The position numbers and the translations under genes are program-made. From contig NZ_CAJULS010000039.1 of NCBI RefSeq assembly GCF_910587525.1, forward strand, positions 1 to 17,231: a DNA stretch of 17,231 nt, written 5' to 3'. This document shows positions 6,474 through 12,605 of the stretch, one piece after another. The notes under the pieces are model-generated. The model did not search any database, was not told the DNA's origin, and was given only the letters and a program-made list of their open reading frames with translations. How positions within the stretch are numbered: the first letter of the stretch is position 1; every line of letters begins with the position of its first letter. The DNA comes from an uncultured Oscillibacter sp. (GTDB lineage Bacteria > Bacillota > Clostridia > Oscillospirales > Oscillospiraceae).

Positions 6474-7635
6474 ATTGACTGCTGTTGACGAAGCTAAGGA
6501 AGTCATTGTAGTTCGTGAAATAGTGGTGCTTGTGGTCCGTCCCCAAAGCGTAGTAATAGTAATCGCTGGAGGTGGGGTACAGCGCCGCGTTGATGGAGGC
6601 CATACCGGGGTTGGCAATAGGCGTAGGCGGCAGGCCGGCATACTTACGCAGGTTGTAGGGGCTGTCTGTCTCCAGGTCGGCGCTGGTGATAGCTCCCTCG
6701 TGGTCCGGTAGGGCATAGAGGAGCGCAGCGTCGATCTGAAGCATCCCATAGGTGCCCCGTTTATCGCCGGGACCGTTGAGGCGGTTGTAAATAACGGATG
6801 CGATCATGGCCTGGTCTGTACCGTCGGTCTCCTTCTCGATAAGGGAGGCAATGGTGACAATCTCCTTCATACTGCGCCCCGAGGATTCCAGCTCTTCCTG
6901 GACGTCCTCGCCCATCATCTTCTGCTCAAAGTTGTTGATGAGCCGCTCCAAGGCGCTCTTGGGGTTGTGATTTACATAGAACTGATAAGTGTCCGGGAAG
7001 AGATACCCCTCCAGACGGCTGATATCCTCGGACTCATTGTCAATGAACTCATAGTTGAAGTCCGCTGTCTTGGCAGCTTCCAACAGCTTCTCCTCCGTAT
7101 TGACGCCCCTCTCCGCCAGCAGGCGAATGGTCTGGGCAACCGTATAGCCTTCAGGGATGGTGACATCCACCGTCTCCGCGCTCATGCTACCAGAGGAGCT
7201 TCGCATTCCGGAGATCAGAGCATGGTAATCCATATCGTTATTCAGCTTATAGGTACCGATGCCGATCTTATCCTCTGCCTTGGTGACCTTGGCGAAGAGC
7301 TTAAAGAACCACTTGTACTGGATCAATTCCATCTCCTGGAGCTTGTCCGCTACAGTGTCCAGCGTGTCCTCAGCGGAGATCTCCACTGTCACCTCCATCT
7401 TGCTCCCCCGGTTAAAGGCACACAGGTCCGACGCCAGCAGCCAGCCCACACCGGCCATGGTAGCCGAGGCGGATACCACGATCAGCACGTAGAGAATGAC
7501 TGCCAGCAGCGGATTCATACGCCGCCGTTTCTTCCTTCGGTGTGTACTTTTGCTCTGTTGGGGGCGGTCCGCCTGGCTGCGGCGCACCTGCTCGGCATCC
7601 CAACTGGCGGTATCCCCGTTCTTGTAATCTGCCAT
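6463..7635 (-). CDS. mltG: Endolytic murein transglycosylase MltG
   Basis: A 390-residue protein that cleaves nascent glycan strands at the outer face of the membrane and so sets peptidoglycan chain length. A basic cytosolic tail (THRRKKRRR at 31-39) precedes one membrane helix (about 42-67). A LysM-like region (about 78-160, with VTIPEGYTVAQ) leads into the catalytic YceG domain. Its motif IASLIEKET carries the expected catalytic glutamate, E267. LQIDAALLYAL (299-309), SPYNLRKYAGLPPTPIANPG (325-344) and the C-terminal HHYFTNYNDFL are all family hallmarks. I chose the ATG at 7633-7635 because GGAGG lies six bases upstream; in-frame ATGs further out lack a ribosome site. It is the first gene of the operon with the U32 and FAD genes. 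No convincing promoter was found, but a GC-rich hairpin (7655-7671) sits in the leader. Confidence 0.95.
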   Translation of the reverse strand: MADYKNGDTASWDAEQVRRSQADRPQQSKSTHRRKKRRRMNPLLAVILYVLIVVSASATMAGVGWLLASDLCAFNRGSKMEVTVEISAEDTLDTVADKLQEMELIQYKWFFKLFAKVTKAEDKIGIGTYKLNNDMDYHALISGMRSSSGSMSAETVDVTIPEGYTVAQTIRLLAERGVNTEEKLLEAAKTADFNYEFIDNESEDISRLEGYLFPDTYQFYVNHNPKSALERLINNFEQKMMGEDVQEELESSGRSMKEIVTIASLIEKETDGTDQAMIASVIYNRLNGPGDKRGTYGMLQIDAALLYALPDHEGAITSADLETDSPYNLRKYAGLPPTPIANPGMASINAALYPTSSDYYYYALGTDHKHHYFTNYNDFLSFVNSSQYGG

Positions 7636-7770
7636 TGAAACCTCCATACCCGGCGCCCGGCATAGCCGGGCCCGTCCACTTTTCAAGCTAAATTATTTTT
7701 TCAATGGCCAGGCTCCGGCTGGAAACCCGGCGCATAGAATATCCCAAAGTCTTTAAGAGAGGTGTTTGAA

Positions 7771-8028
7771 ATGTGTTTTAACAATGGAAACAACAACTCC
7801 TGCCTGTGGATCATCATCATCCTGGTTCTGTTCTGCTGCTGCGGCAGCAACAGCGGCAATTCCTGGGGCTGCGGAAACTGGGGCAGCTCTTGCGGCTGCG
7901 GAAACTGGGGCAGCTCCTGCGGCTGCGGCAATTGGAACGGCTGCTGCGGCTGCGGAAACTGGAACAACGGCTGCGGCTGCAACTGCAGCTGTAACTGCAA
8001 CAACAACTGCAACGACAGCTGCTGCTGA
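7771..8028 (+). CDS. Small membrane-anchored Cys/Gly/Asn-rich repeat protein
   Basis: An 85-residue protein of unknown function. A short polar Asn-rich N-terminus precedes one hydrophobic helix (CLWIIIILVLF, about 11-21) that ends in CCC. The rest is a Cys-rich tail with four tandem 9-residue units: GCGNWGSSC twice, GCGNWNGCC and GCGNWNNGC. The tail then becomes Cys-Asn alternation (CNCSCNCNNNCNDSCC). In total 21 of 85 residues are cysteine. The tail could bind metal, form disulphides outside the cell, or belong to a spore-associated small protein; none of these is proven. The ATG at 7771 has AAGAGAGG eight bases upstream; a GTG nine bases earlier lies on the ribosome site and is unlikely. 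The gene diverges from mltG and has its own terminator at 8042-8064. The reading frame is real: the periodicity is exact at codon level and the opposite strand has no sensible protein. Confidence 0.82.
   Translation: MCFNNGNNNSCLWIIIILVLFCCCGSNSGNSWGCGNWGSSCGCGNWGSSCGCGNWNGCCGCGNWNNGCGCNCSCNCNNNCNDSCC
7867..7974 (+). repeat. Four 27-bp tandem repeats within the Cys-rich gene
   Basis: Units at 7867-7893, 7894-7920, 7921-7947 and 7948-7974 each begin GGCTGCGG and code for GCGNWxxxC. The first two units differ by one base, which suggests recent duplication; the third and fourth have diverged. Confidence 0.9.
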
Positions 8029-8041
8029 CAGCCAGGGAAAT

Positions 8042-8064
8042 GGGGCGCGGAAGCGCCCCTTTTT
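8042..8064 (+). terminator. Intrinsic terminator of the Cys-rich gene
   Basis: GGGGCGC (8042-8048), a GGAA loop and GCGCCCC (8053-8059) are followed by five T residues. It lies 14 bases after the stop codon. On the other strand the tail is only ATTTCCC, so it is a weaker stop for the glycosyltransferase gene. Confidence 0.9.
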
Positions 8065-8090
8065 CCGCTTCTCAAAAGAGGACAGGCCGC

Positions 8091-8810
8091 CTATTTTTTC
8101 CGCCCCTCCCGCTTCACATGGATCAAAAACATGGGCAGCTTTATCATGCGGCCCAGCCGCCGGGGGTCGCTGCACAGCCGGTAAAACCACTCCAGGCCGT
8201 GGTCCCGCCAGAATTTCGGGGCCCGCTTCACAGTGCCGGCAAACACGTCCAAGCTCCCGCCCAGGCCGCACAGAAGCCGTGCGCCGGTGGCGGGGCCGTT
8301 CCTCGCCATCCAGAGCTCCTGTTTGGGTGCGCCGAGACACACAAAGACTGCGTCCGCGCCGCTTTGCCGGATATCCTCCACAATGGGACCGTCATCCTGA
8401 AAGTACCCGTCATGCGTGCCTGCAATCCGCAAGCCGGGATACCGCTCCTTCAGCCGCTCCGCCGCCAGCTCTGCCACGCCGGGCTTGGCTCCCAGCAGAT
8501 AGAGGGACTTCCCCTCCCCCGCCATTCTCTCCAGCAGTCGGGCGGCGAATTCAACCCCGGGTACCCGCTCTTTTAAAGGCGTTCCCAGCATGGCCGCGCC
8601 CTTGATAACGCCAATGCCGTCCGGCAGCACCAGCGCCGCGCCGTTGACGGCCTCCCGGGCCGCCGGGTCCTCCCGGCAGACCTCCACGATCTCCGGGTTG
8701 GGCGTCACCACATAGCGGGCTCCTTCTGTATGAAGCAGCTCCATTCCCCGCTCCGCCGCCTCAGCCAGCGTCAAATTGTCAAAGCCAACGCCCAGTACGT
8801 CAATGCGCAC
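8091..8810 (-). CDS. WecG/TagA/CpsF family glycosyltransferase
   Basis: A 239-residue protein of the GT26 family, members of which transfer N-acetylmannosamine or a related sugar from UDP-sugar to an undecaprenyl-linked GlcNAc at the inner membrane face, in teichoic-acid-type or enterobacterial common antigen synthesis. Family marks seen: VTPNPE (35-40), LPDGIGV (62-68) with the aspartate proposed as catalytic in TagA, LYLLGAKPGV (103-112) and FVCLGAPKQELW (156-167). The C-terminal basic stretch (FLIHVKREGRKK) fits the membrane-docking tail. The GTG at 8808-8810 is chosen because GAGGT lies six bases upstream; an ATG five codons earlier has no ribosome site. It is transcribed alone from an extended -10 promoter. 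No other wall-polymer genes are in the window, so the exact polymer is unknown. Confidence 0.9.
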   Translation of the reverse strand: MRIDVLGVGFDNLTLAEAAERGMELLHTEGARYVVTPNPEIVEVCREDPAAREAVNGAALVLPDGIGVIKGAAMLGTPLKERVPGVEFAARLLERMAGEGKSLYLLGAKPGVAELAAERLKERYPGLRIAGTHDGYFQDDGPIVEDIRQSGADAVFVCLGAPKQELWMARNGPATGARLLCGLGGSLDVFAGTVKRAPKFWRDHGLEWFYRLCSDPRRLGRMIKLPMFLIHVKREGRKK

Positions 8811-8845
8811 GGTATCACCTCGCATACATACTCATACAGTTTGTA

Positions 8846-8875
8846 AGTATAGCATAGGTTGACCGCAAAAATCAA
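8846..8875 (-). promoter_or_regulatory. Extended -10 promoter of the glycosyltransferase gene
   Basis: Leftward TTGATT (8870-8875), an 18-bp spacer and TATACT (8846-8851) preceded by TGC. The -35 hexamer overlaps the foot of the terminator hairpin at 8874-8904, so the end of one unit and the start of the next share bases. Confidence 0.65.
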
Positions 8876-8904
8876 GAGGGACGCGTGCCGCGCCCCTCTT
8901 TTTT
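8866..8904. terminator. Hairpin terminator between membrane protein and glycosyltransferase
   Basis: AAGAGGGACGCG (8874-8885), a TGC loop and CGCGCCCCTCTT (8889-8900) form a 12-bp stem with one mismatch (a G-U pair in the leftward RNA). Leftward the tail is GATTTTTG, ending the gene at 8918-9622; rightward it is TTTTTT. Confidence 0.75.
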
Positions 8905-8917
8905 CCGCTTGGTCTGA

Positions 8918-9622
8918 TCATGCCTGCAAATTTGTCCGATTTGTCAGAATGTTAAAAAATGAGATAATTCCCAGCCGGCGCCCCCGTCCCCAAGAGCCCG
9001 CCCAGACGATGCTCCACAAAAATCCCAAAAGGCAGAAAAGTCCAGCTGTGATCAGCGCGACCAATATTCCAAATACAACCAACCTTCTACGCAGTTCTTT
9101 TCCGGAAAGCACTTCCATGGACTCGTCCCGCCATTCTCCAGCGTCATCACCTGAAAAGGCATAGATCGCCGGAATGCCCTGCGGACCGGTGCGGAGCACA
9201 CGGGAAGCAGGATATACTATCCGAATCATATCCCCCGCTTGAAAGGGCCGCTCACAATCGCGGTCCCGGATGTAAAGACGGTCGGGACGCGTCAAATGCT
9301 GGCAACTCGACCGCTTCATATGTTTTGGCAGAACGGCTGTCACCTCATATATCCTTTTTCGCTTTTGCGTCACCTGTCCTGTTTTTACCAGTACATTCCC
9401 TCTGAGCAGCGATAAAACACCCCGCAAATACTGCACCGCCCACCATGCGGCAACCGACCACAGCGCAAAAAACACAAGCGGAAACACCAGCAGAAGGAGC
9501 ATTTGGTCTCCATACGTCCTGCTTCCATGGAGAATGGCTTCGACCGCAGGATCAATCACAGTGAGGCAGTATAGCATCAGACCCGATATGTATAAAATCA
9601 AAAAGTGTGTGCTTCCATACAA
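8918..9622 (-). CDS. Unrecognised membrane protein
   Basis: A 234-residue protein I do not recognise. Hydrophobic segments lie at about 6-22, 40-66 and 179-206, with a soluble, basic central part (about 75-175). The centre includes GNVLVKTGQVTQKRKR and a PDRLYIRDRD...FQAGDMIRIVY stretch that looks beta-rich and slightly PH- or OB-like; that is impression only. The likely start is the TTG at 9620-9622, with AGCAGG about ten bases upstream. No in-frame ATG occurs before codon 16, so the start is not certain. It follows the EamA transporter stop by 39 bp on the same strand and may be co-transcribed with it. Codon use is less GC-biased than in the neighbours, in keeping with an accessory gene. 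It ends at the 8874-8904 hairpin. Confidence 0.65.
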   Translation of the reverse strand: MYGSTHFLILYISGLMLYCLTVIDPAVEAILHGSRTYGDQMLLLLVFPLVFFALWSVAAWWAVQYLRGVLSLLRGNVLVKTGQVTQKRKRIYEVTAVLPKHMKRSSCQHLTRPDRLYIRDRDCERPFQAGDMIRIVYPASRVLRTGPQGIPAIYAFSGDDAGEWRDESMEVLSGKELRRRLVVFGILVALITAGLFCLLGFLWSIVWAGSWGRGRRLGIISFFNILTNRTNLQA

Positions 9623-9661
9623 AGCGTGTATACCTGCTTTTATACCGGCTCTTGACAGCCC

Positions 9662-10585
9662 TCACCGTTCTGGCTGGTCCTCTAACCGCTTCTTCTCCGG
9701 CAGCTGGGCCAGCACCACGGCCGCCAGCATCAGCACACAGCCCAGGTATTCTTTCCCACTCATCTGATTGCCGAAGGCAATGGCCCCGGCAATGGTGGCA
9801 AATACAGACTCCAGGCTCAGCAGCAGCGACACCACCGTGGGGTTGGAGTCCTTCTGTGCCACGATCTGCAGGGTATAGGCCACACCGCTGGAGAATACGC
9901 CTACGTACAGAATGGGCCACGCGCAGACGCGGATGGCCTCCCAGGTGGGAGCTTCCGACACCAGCATTCCCACGGCAGAGAGCACCGCCGCCACCAGGAA
10001 CTGGATGCAGGACATCTCCACCCCGTCCACCTTCTGAGTAAAGTGGTCGATGACCAGAATGTGACCCGCAAAACAGAAGGCACACAGCAGGATGTAAAAA
10101 TCGCCGGCGGCGATGGTGAACTCCTCCGTAATGCACAGGCAGTACAGCCCCGCCACCGCCAACACGATGCCAAGCCAGATACTTCTGGGGGCTTTCTTTT
10201 TGAGGAACAGACCCATAATGGGCACAATAACGATGTACAGCGCCGTGATAAAGCCCGCCTTGCCGGGGCTGGTGCTCTCGATGCCCTTTTGCTGGAGGTT
10301 GGCGGCTACGGTCAGCGCCACGCCGCAGCACACACCGCCCAGCAGCAGATTCCGGCGGTAGGCAGGCGTGGACTTCTCATTCTCGCCGGCGCCGGACTTA
10401 CGCCGCATGAGGCGCAGCGCTGCGCACATCACCAGCAGAAAGAGAAACGCCACCGCCGACCGGGCAGCGTTGAAGGTAAAGGGACCCACGTAGTCCGCCC
10501 CCACGCTCTGAAACACAAAGGCAGTGCCCCAGATCAGCGCCGCCAGCACCGGCAGCACATTCTGACGAATCCAATTTGTTCTCAT
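9662..10585 (-). CDS. EamA/DMT-superfamily transporter
   Basis: A 307-residue integral membrane protein with about ten hydrophobic helices in two five-helix EamA repeats. The first begins with VLPVLAALIWGTAFVFQSVG (11-30) and the second around residue 155. The family moves small metabolites (amino acids, purines, sugars) across the cytoplasmic membrane, usually outward; the substrate cannot be read from the sequence. Family marks include the WG-A-F near the N-terminus and PTVVSLLLSLESVFATIAGA near residues 250-270, the usual conserved last-half motif. The ATG at 10583-10585 has GGAAGGAAG upstream at a rather long distance. The upstream 18-bp palindrome at 10611-10628 overlaps the predicted -10, so repression by a dimeric regulator is likely. 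The regulator gene is not in the window. Confidence 0.9.
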   Translation of the reverse strand: MRTNWIRQNVLPVLAALIWGTAFVFQSVGADYVGPFTFNAARSAVAFLFLLVMCAALRLMRRKSGAGENEKSTPAYRRNLLLGGVCCGVALTVAANLQQKGIESTSPGKAGFITALYIVIVPIMGLFLKKKAPRSIWLGIVLAVAGLYCLCITEEFTIAAGDFYILLCAFCFAGHILVIDHFTQKVDGVEMSCIQFLVAAVLSAVGMLVSEAPTWEAIRVCAWPILYVGVFSSGVAYTLQIVAQKDSNPTVVSLLLSLESVFATIAGAIAFGNQMSGKEYLGCVLMLAAVVLAQLPEKKRLEDQPER

Positions 10586-10588
10586 GTC

Positions 10589-10617
10589 TTGTCCAATCTT
10601 CCTTCCTGTGATATACT
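10589..10617 (+). promoter_or_regulatory. Promoter of the GNAT-HAD-pentapeptide operon
   Basis: TTGTCC (10589-10594), 17 bp, TATACT (10612-10617). The -10 lies within the left half of the palindrome 10611-10628. Confidence 0.5.
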
Positions 10618-10628
10618 GTCCAGTATAT
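10611..10628. promoter_or_regulatory. Operator-like 18-bp palindrome
   Basis: ATATACTG and CAGTATAT form perfect 8-bp inverted arms around TC. The site overlaps the predicted -10 elements of both the leftward transporter and the rightward GNAT operon, so one dimeric repressor (a TetR-like protein would fit the size) could control both. Confidence 0.6.
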
Positions 10629-10653
10629 TATCATGAAGGCGGGAAAATGGCAA
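10625..10653 (-). promoter_or_regulatory. Promoter of the EamA transporter gene
   Basis: Leftward TTGCCA (10648-10653, five of six consensus bases), 17 bp, TAATAT (10625-10630). It faces the rightward promoter at 10589-10617, so the two overlap head-on. Confidence 0.5.
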
Positions 10654-10696
10654 GTCCCTCCTCTCCGGACGCTCCCCCGCCGGGAAGGAACGCACC

Positions 10697-11287
10697 ATGG
10701 AGTTCAGCGCGATGAACGAACAGGAGATTCGCGGCTGGTACAGTCAGGAGTTTATTCAAACCTTTCCCCCCAACGAGCAGAAGCCCCTGCACTTCATCCT
10801 GGAACTGATTGCCGGCGGCCGGTATACCCTGATGGGCCTTTACAACGGACCCTCTCTGCTGGGTTATGCCTCCCTGCAGACCCACCCGGACTGTCCGGGC
10901 TACATCCTGCTTGATTATCTGGGGGTCACTGCCGCCCGGCGTAATGAGGGACTGGGCGGACACATGTTGTCCCTTCTGGAAGAGAAATTCCGCGGAAAAT
11001 CCTGCCTGATCGTTGAGGCCGAGAGCCCCATCCCCGGAGGCGACGAGGCCGAAAACGCCCTGCGGAACCGGCGCATCGGCTTTTATGAGCGAAGCGGCCT
11101 GCAGAGGGTCTATGAGATGGGCGCCTGCGGCATCCGGTGTCAGGTCCTGACTCTGGGAAATCCAGGCGGACCGGACGTTTTGGCGGAAGCCCATCGAACC
11201 ATCTACGGCCCTGGCCGGCCGGACATCACCATTCCTCTGAGGCCGGACGAAACCCCCGCCCCGGCTCACTGGGGCAAAGACACCTGA
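10697..11287 (+). CDS. GNAT family N-acetyltransferase
   Basis: A 196-residue soluble protein with the GNAT acetyl-CoA fold. Motif A is LDYLGVTAARRNEGLGGHML (72-91), where R82-x-x-G85-x-G87 is the pyrophosphate-binding loop. FYERSGLQRVYEM (129-141) is the usual motif B region. The acetylated substrate is unknown. The roughly 40 residues beyond the core (155-196, PDVLAEAHRTIYGPGRPDI onward) are Pro-rich and probably flexible. The start ATG at 10697 has GGAAGGA seven bases upstream. It is the first gene of a three-gene operon, 18 bp before the HAD gene. Confidence 0.9.
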   Translation: MEFSAMNEQEIRGWYSQEFIQTFPPNEQKPLHFILELIAGGRYTLMGLYNGPSLLGYASLQTHPDCPGYILLDYLGVTAARRNEGLGGHMLSLLEEKFRGKSCLIVEAESPIPGGDEAENALRNRRIGFYERSGLQRVYEMGACGIRCQVLTLGNPGGPDVLAEAHRTIYGPGRPDITIPLRPDETPAPAHWGKDT

Positions 11288-11305
11288 CACAAAGGAGACT
11301 CCGAT

Positions 11306-11950
11306 ATGTTTCTTTTCGATATGGACGGCACCCTCATCGACTCCAACCGCGTCTGGAAGGACGTAGACCGGGAGTTTCTGGCCCGGCGGGGTCTGCCCTA
11401 TACCCGCGCCTACTATGAGGGCGTGGCCCACACCATCTTCCCTCTGGCGGCAAAGTTCACCAAGGAATTCTGCCGTCTGCCGGAGTCCTGTGAGGAGATC
11501 ATGGCGGAGTGGATGGTTCTGGCCAAGGATGCCTACGCCCACGTGACCGTGAAGCCCGGCGTCCGGGCCTATCTGAAACAGTGCAAATCAGAGGGACGGC
11601 GGATGGCGGTGGTGACCTCCAGCGTGCCGGAGCACTGCCACATGGCTCTGGAGAAACTGGATCTGGAAAAATATTTTGAGCGGATCAATTTCGCCCAGGA
11701 GCTGGGAATGGACAAAAAGCTGCCGGACGTCTGGCTGGCGTCGGCAAAGGTCCACGGCGTCCGCCCGGAGGACTGCACTGTCTTTGACGACAGTCTGGCC
11801 GCCTGCCGGGGTGCCCGGGCCGCGAAGATGCGGGCAATAGGCGTATACGACAGCTTTTTCAGCCACGACGAAAAGGAGATGCGGGGCTTCTGTGATGTGT
11901 ATATCAAGAGCTTCGAGGAACTCCTTCTGCCGGAGCGAAAACGAAGATGA
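11306..11950 (+). CDS. HAD-superfamily hydrolase (phosphatase-like)
   Basis: A 214-residue soluble hydrolase of subfamily I. Motif I is FDMDGTL with nucleophile D5 and acid/base D7. Motif II is VVTSS (T104), the motif III lysine is in MDKKLPDVW (K137/K138), and motif IV is VFDDSLAAC (D161, D162). The helical cap between motifs I and II (about 15-85) fits phosphoglycolate phosphatase and beta-phosphoglucomutase relatives. The substrate is most likely a small phosphorylated metabolite, but nothing fixes which. AAAGGAG lies eight bases before the ATG. Its stop overlaps the next start as ATGA, so the downstream pentapeptide protein is translationally coupled to it. Confidence 0.9.
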   Translation: MFLFDMDGTLIDSNRVWKDVDREFLARRGLPYTRAYYEGVAHTIFPLAAKFTKEFCRLPESCEEIMAEWMVLAKDAYAHVTVKPGVRAYLKQCKSEGRRMAVVTSSVPEHCHMALEKLDLEKYFERINFAQELGMDKKLPDVWLASAKVHGVRPEDCTVFDDSLAACRGARAAKMRAIGVYDSFFSHDEKEMRGFCDVYIKSFEELLLPERKRR

Positions 11951-12567
11951 GCGCTTTGGCATCTCTGGAACAGGCTCTTAAGGAGGCCCGGGAGGGCAGC
12001 GAGCTGATAGAATCTCTGACCTTTGACCGTATCGTTGCGGAGGGGCTGGATTTCTCGGAGCTGAGTTGTAAGCAGCTCTCCTTTCACGCCTGCCGGTTTA
12101 CCGGCTGCGACTTCAGCGGCGCGGCATTTTATGACTGCGGTTTTACCGGCTGTCAGTTCACAGGGTGCCGCTTCCCTGTCAGCTACTGGAAGTCCTGCCG
12201 TCTCACCATCTGCAAGGGCGACGGCGGCGACTTTCGCCGCGGCCGGTTCAAGGACTGCACCCTTCGGGAGTGCATGCTCCGCTACGCCAACTTCATTGGC
12301 AGCGTCTGGGAACGCTGCGCTTTATCGGAGTGCAGTTTCACAGAGTCCGCTCTGGCGGAGTGCAAAATATCCAAAACCACTTTTCAAACGGTGGACTTCA
12401 CCGGCGCAGAGCTGTTCCGTACACCCATGAAAGGGACAGACCTCTCCTCCTGCACGCTGGACCGGATCTCCCTGTCAGAGACCTGCGCCGAACTGAAAGG
12501 CGCCAAAATCCACACCAGCCAGGCAGCCCTGGTGGCCCGGATTCTGGGAATAGAAATTGTTTTCTGA
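11947..12567 (+). CDS. Pentapeptide-repeat protein, Qnr-like
   Basis: A 206-residue protein. From about residue 34 to 178 it consists of pentads with a large hydrophobic residue every fifth position (F36, then every five residues to L176), 29 pentads in unbroken register. The only clear exception is G91. Cysteine fills the i-2 position in 13 pentads (49, 54, 64, 69, 74, 84, 89 and so on), giving stacked Cys ladders. The predicted shape is a right-handed square beta-helix. A C-terminal helix (SQAALVARILGIEIV, 191-205) resembles the dimerising end of Qnr and MfpA proteins, which mimic DNA and bind DNA gyrase; the length also matches Qnr. Gyrase protection is a possibility, not shown. It lacks the loop insertions that QnrA/QnrB need for full protection. 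It is the last gene of the GNAT-HAD operon. Confidence 0.88.
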   Translation: MSALASLEQALKEAREGSELIESLTFDRIVAEGLDFSELSCKQLSFHACRFTGCDFSGAAFYDCGFTGCQFTGCRFPVSYWKSCRLTICKGDGGDFRRGRFKDCTLRECMLRYANFIGSVWERCALSECSFTESALAECKISKTTFQTVDFTGAELFRTPMKGTDLSSCTLDRISLSETCAELKGAKIHTSQAALVARILGIEIVF

Positions 12568-12571
12568 CAAA

Positions 12572-12600
12572 GAGAGCGCACCCCTCCGGGGTGCGCTCTC
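12572..12600. terminator. Convergent bidirectional terminator
   Basis: A perfect 13-bp stem GAGAGCGCACCCC / GGGGTGCGCTCTC with a TCC loop lies between two converging genes: the pentapeptide protein (stop at 12567) and pcrA (stop at 12606). Its T-tracts are short (GTTT rightward, TTTGTC leftward). Confidence 0.85.
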
Positions 12601-12605
12601 TGCGT

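Noticed and set aside
6474..6749. N-terminal extension of the U32 gene
   Set aside because: The extra 92 codons overlap mltG in another frame and resemble no U32 protein; family homology starts at the ATG at 6473.
7655..7671. Hairpin in the mltG leader as a riboswitch
   Set aside because: A lone 7-bp stem with a 3-base loop, with no recognisable aptamer core.
7867..7974. CRISPR-like array
   Set aside because: The 27-bp units are contiguous, without spacers, and keep a protein reading frame.
7753..8340. Leftward Ala-rich or Pro/Gln-rich frames across the Cys-rich gene
   Set aside because: These are opposite-strand readings of the 27-bp repeats and of the glycosyltransferase; low complexity follows from the repeats.
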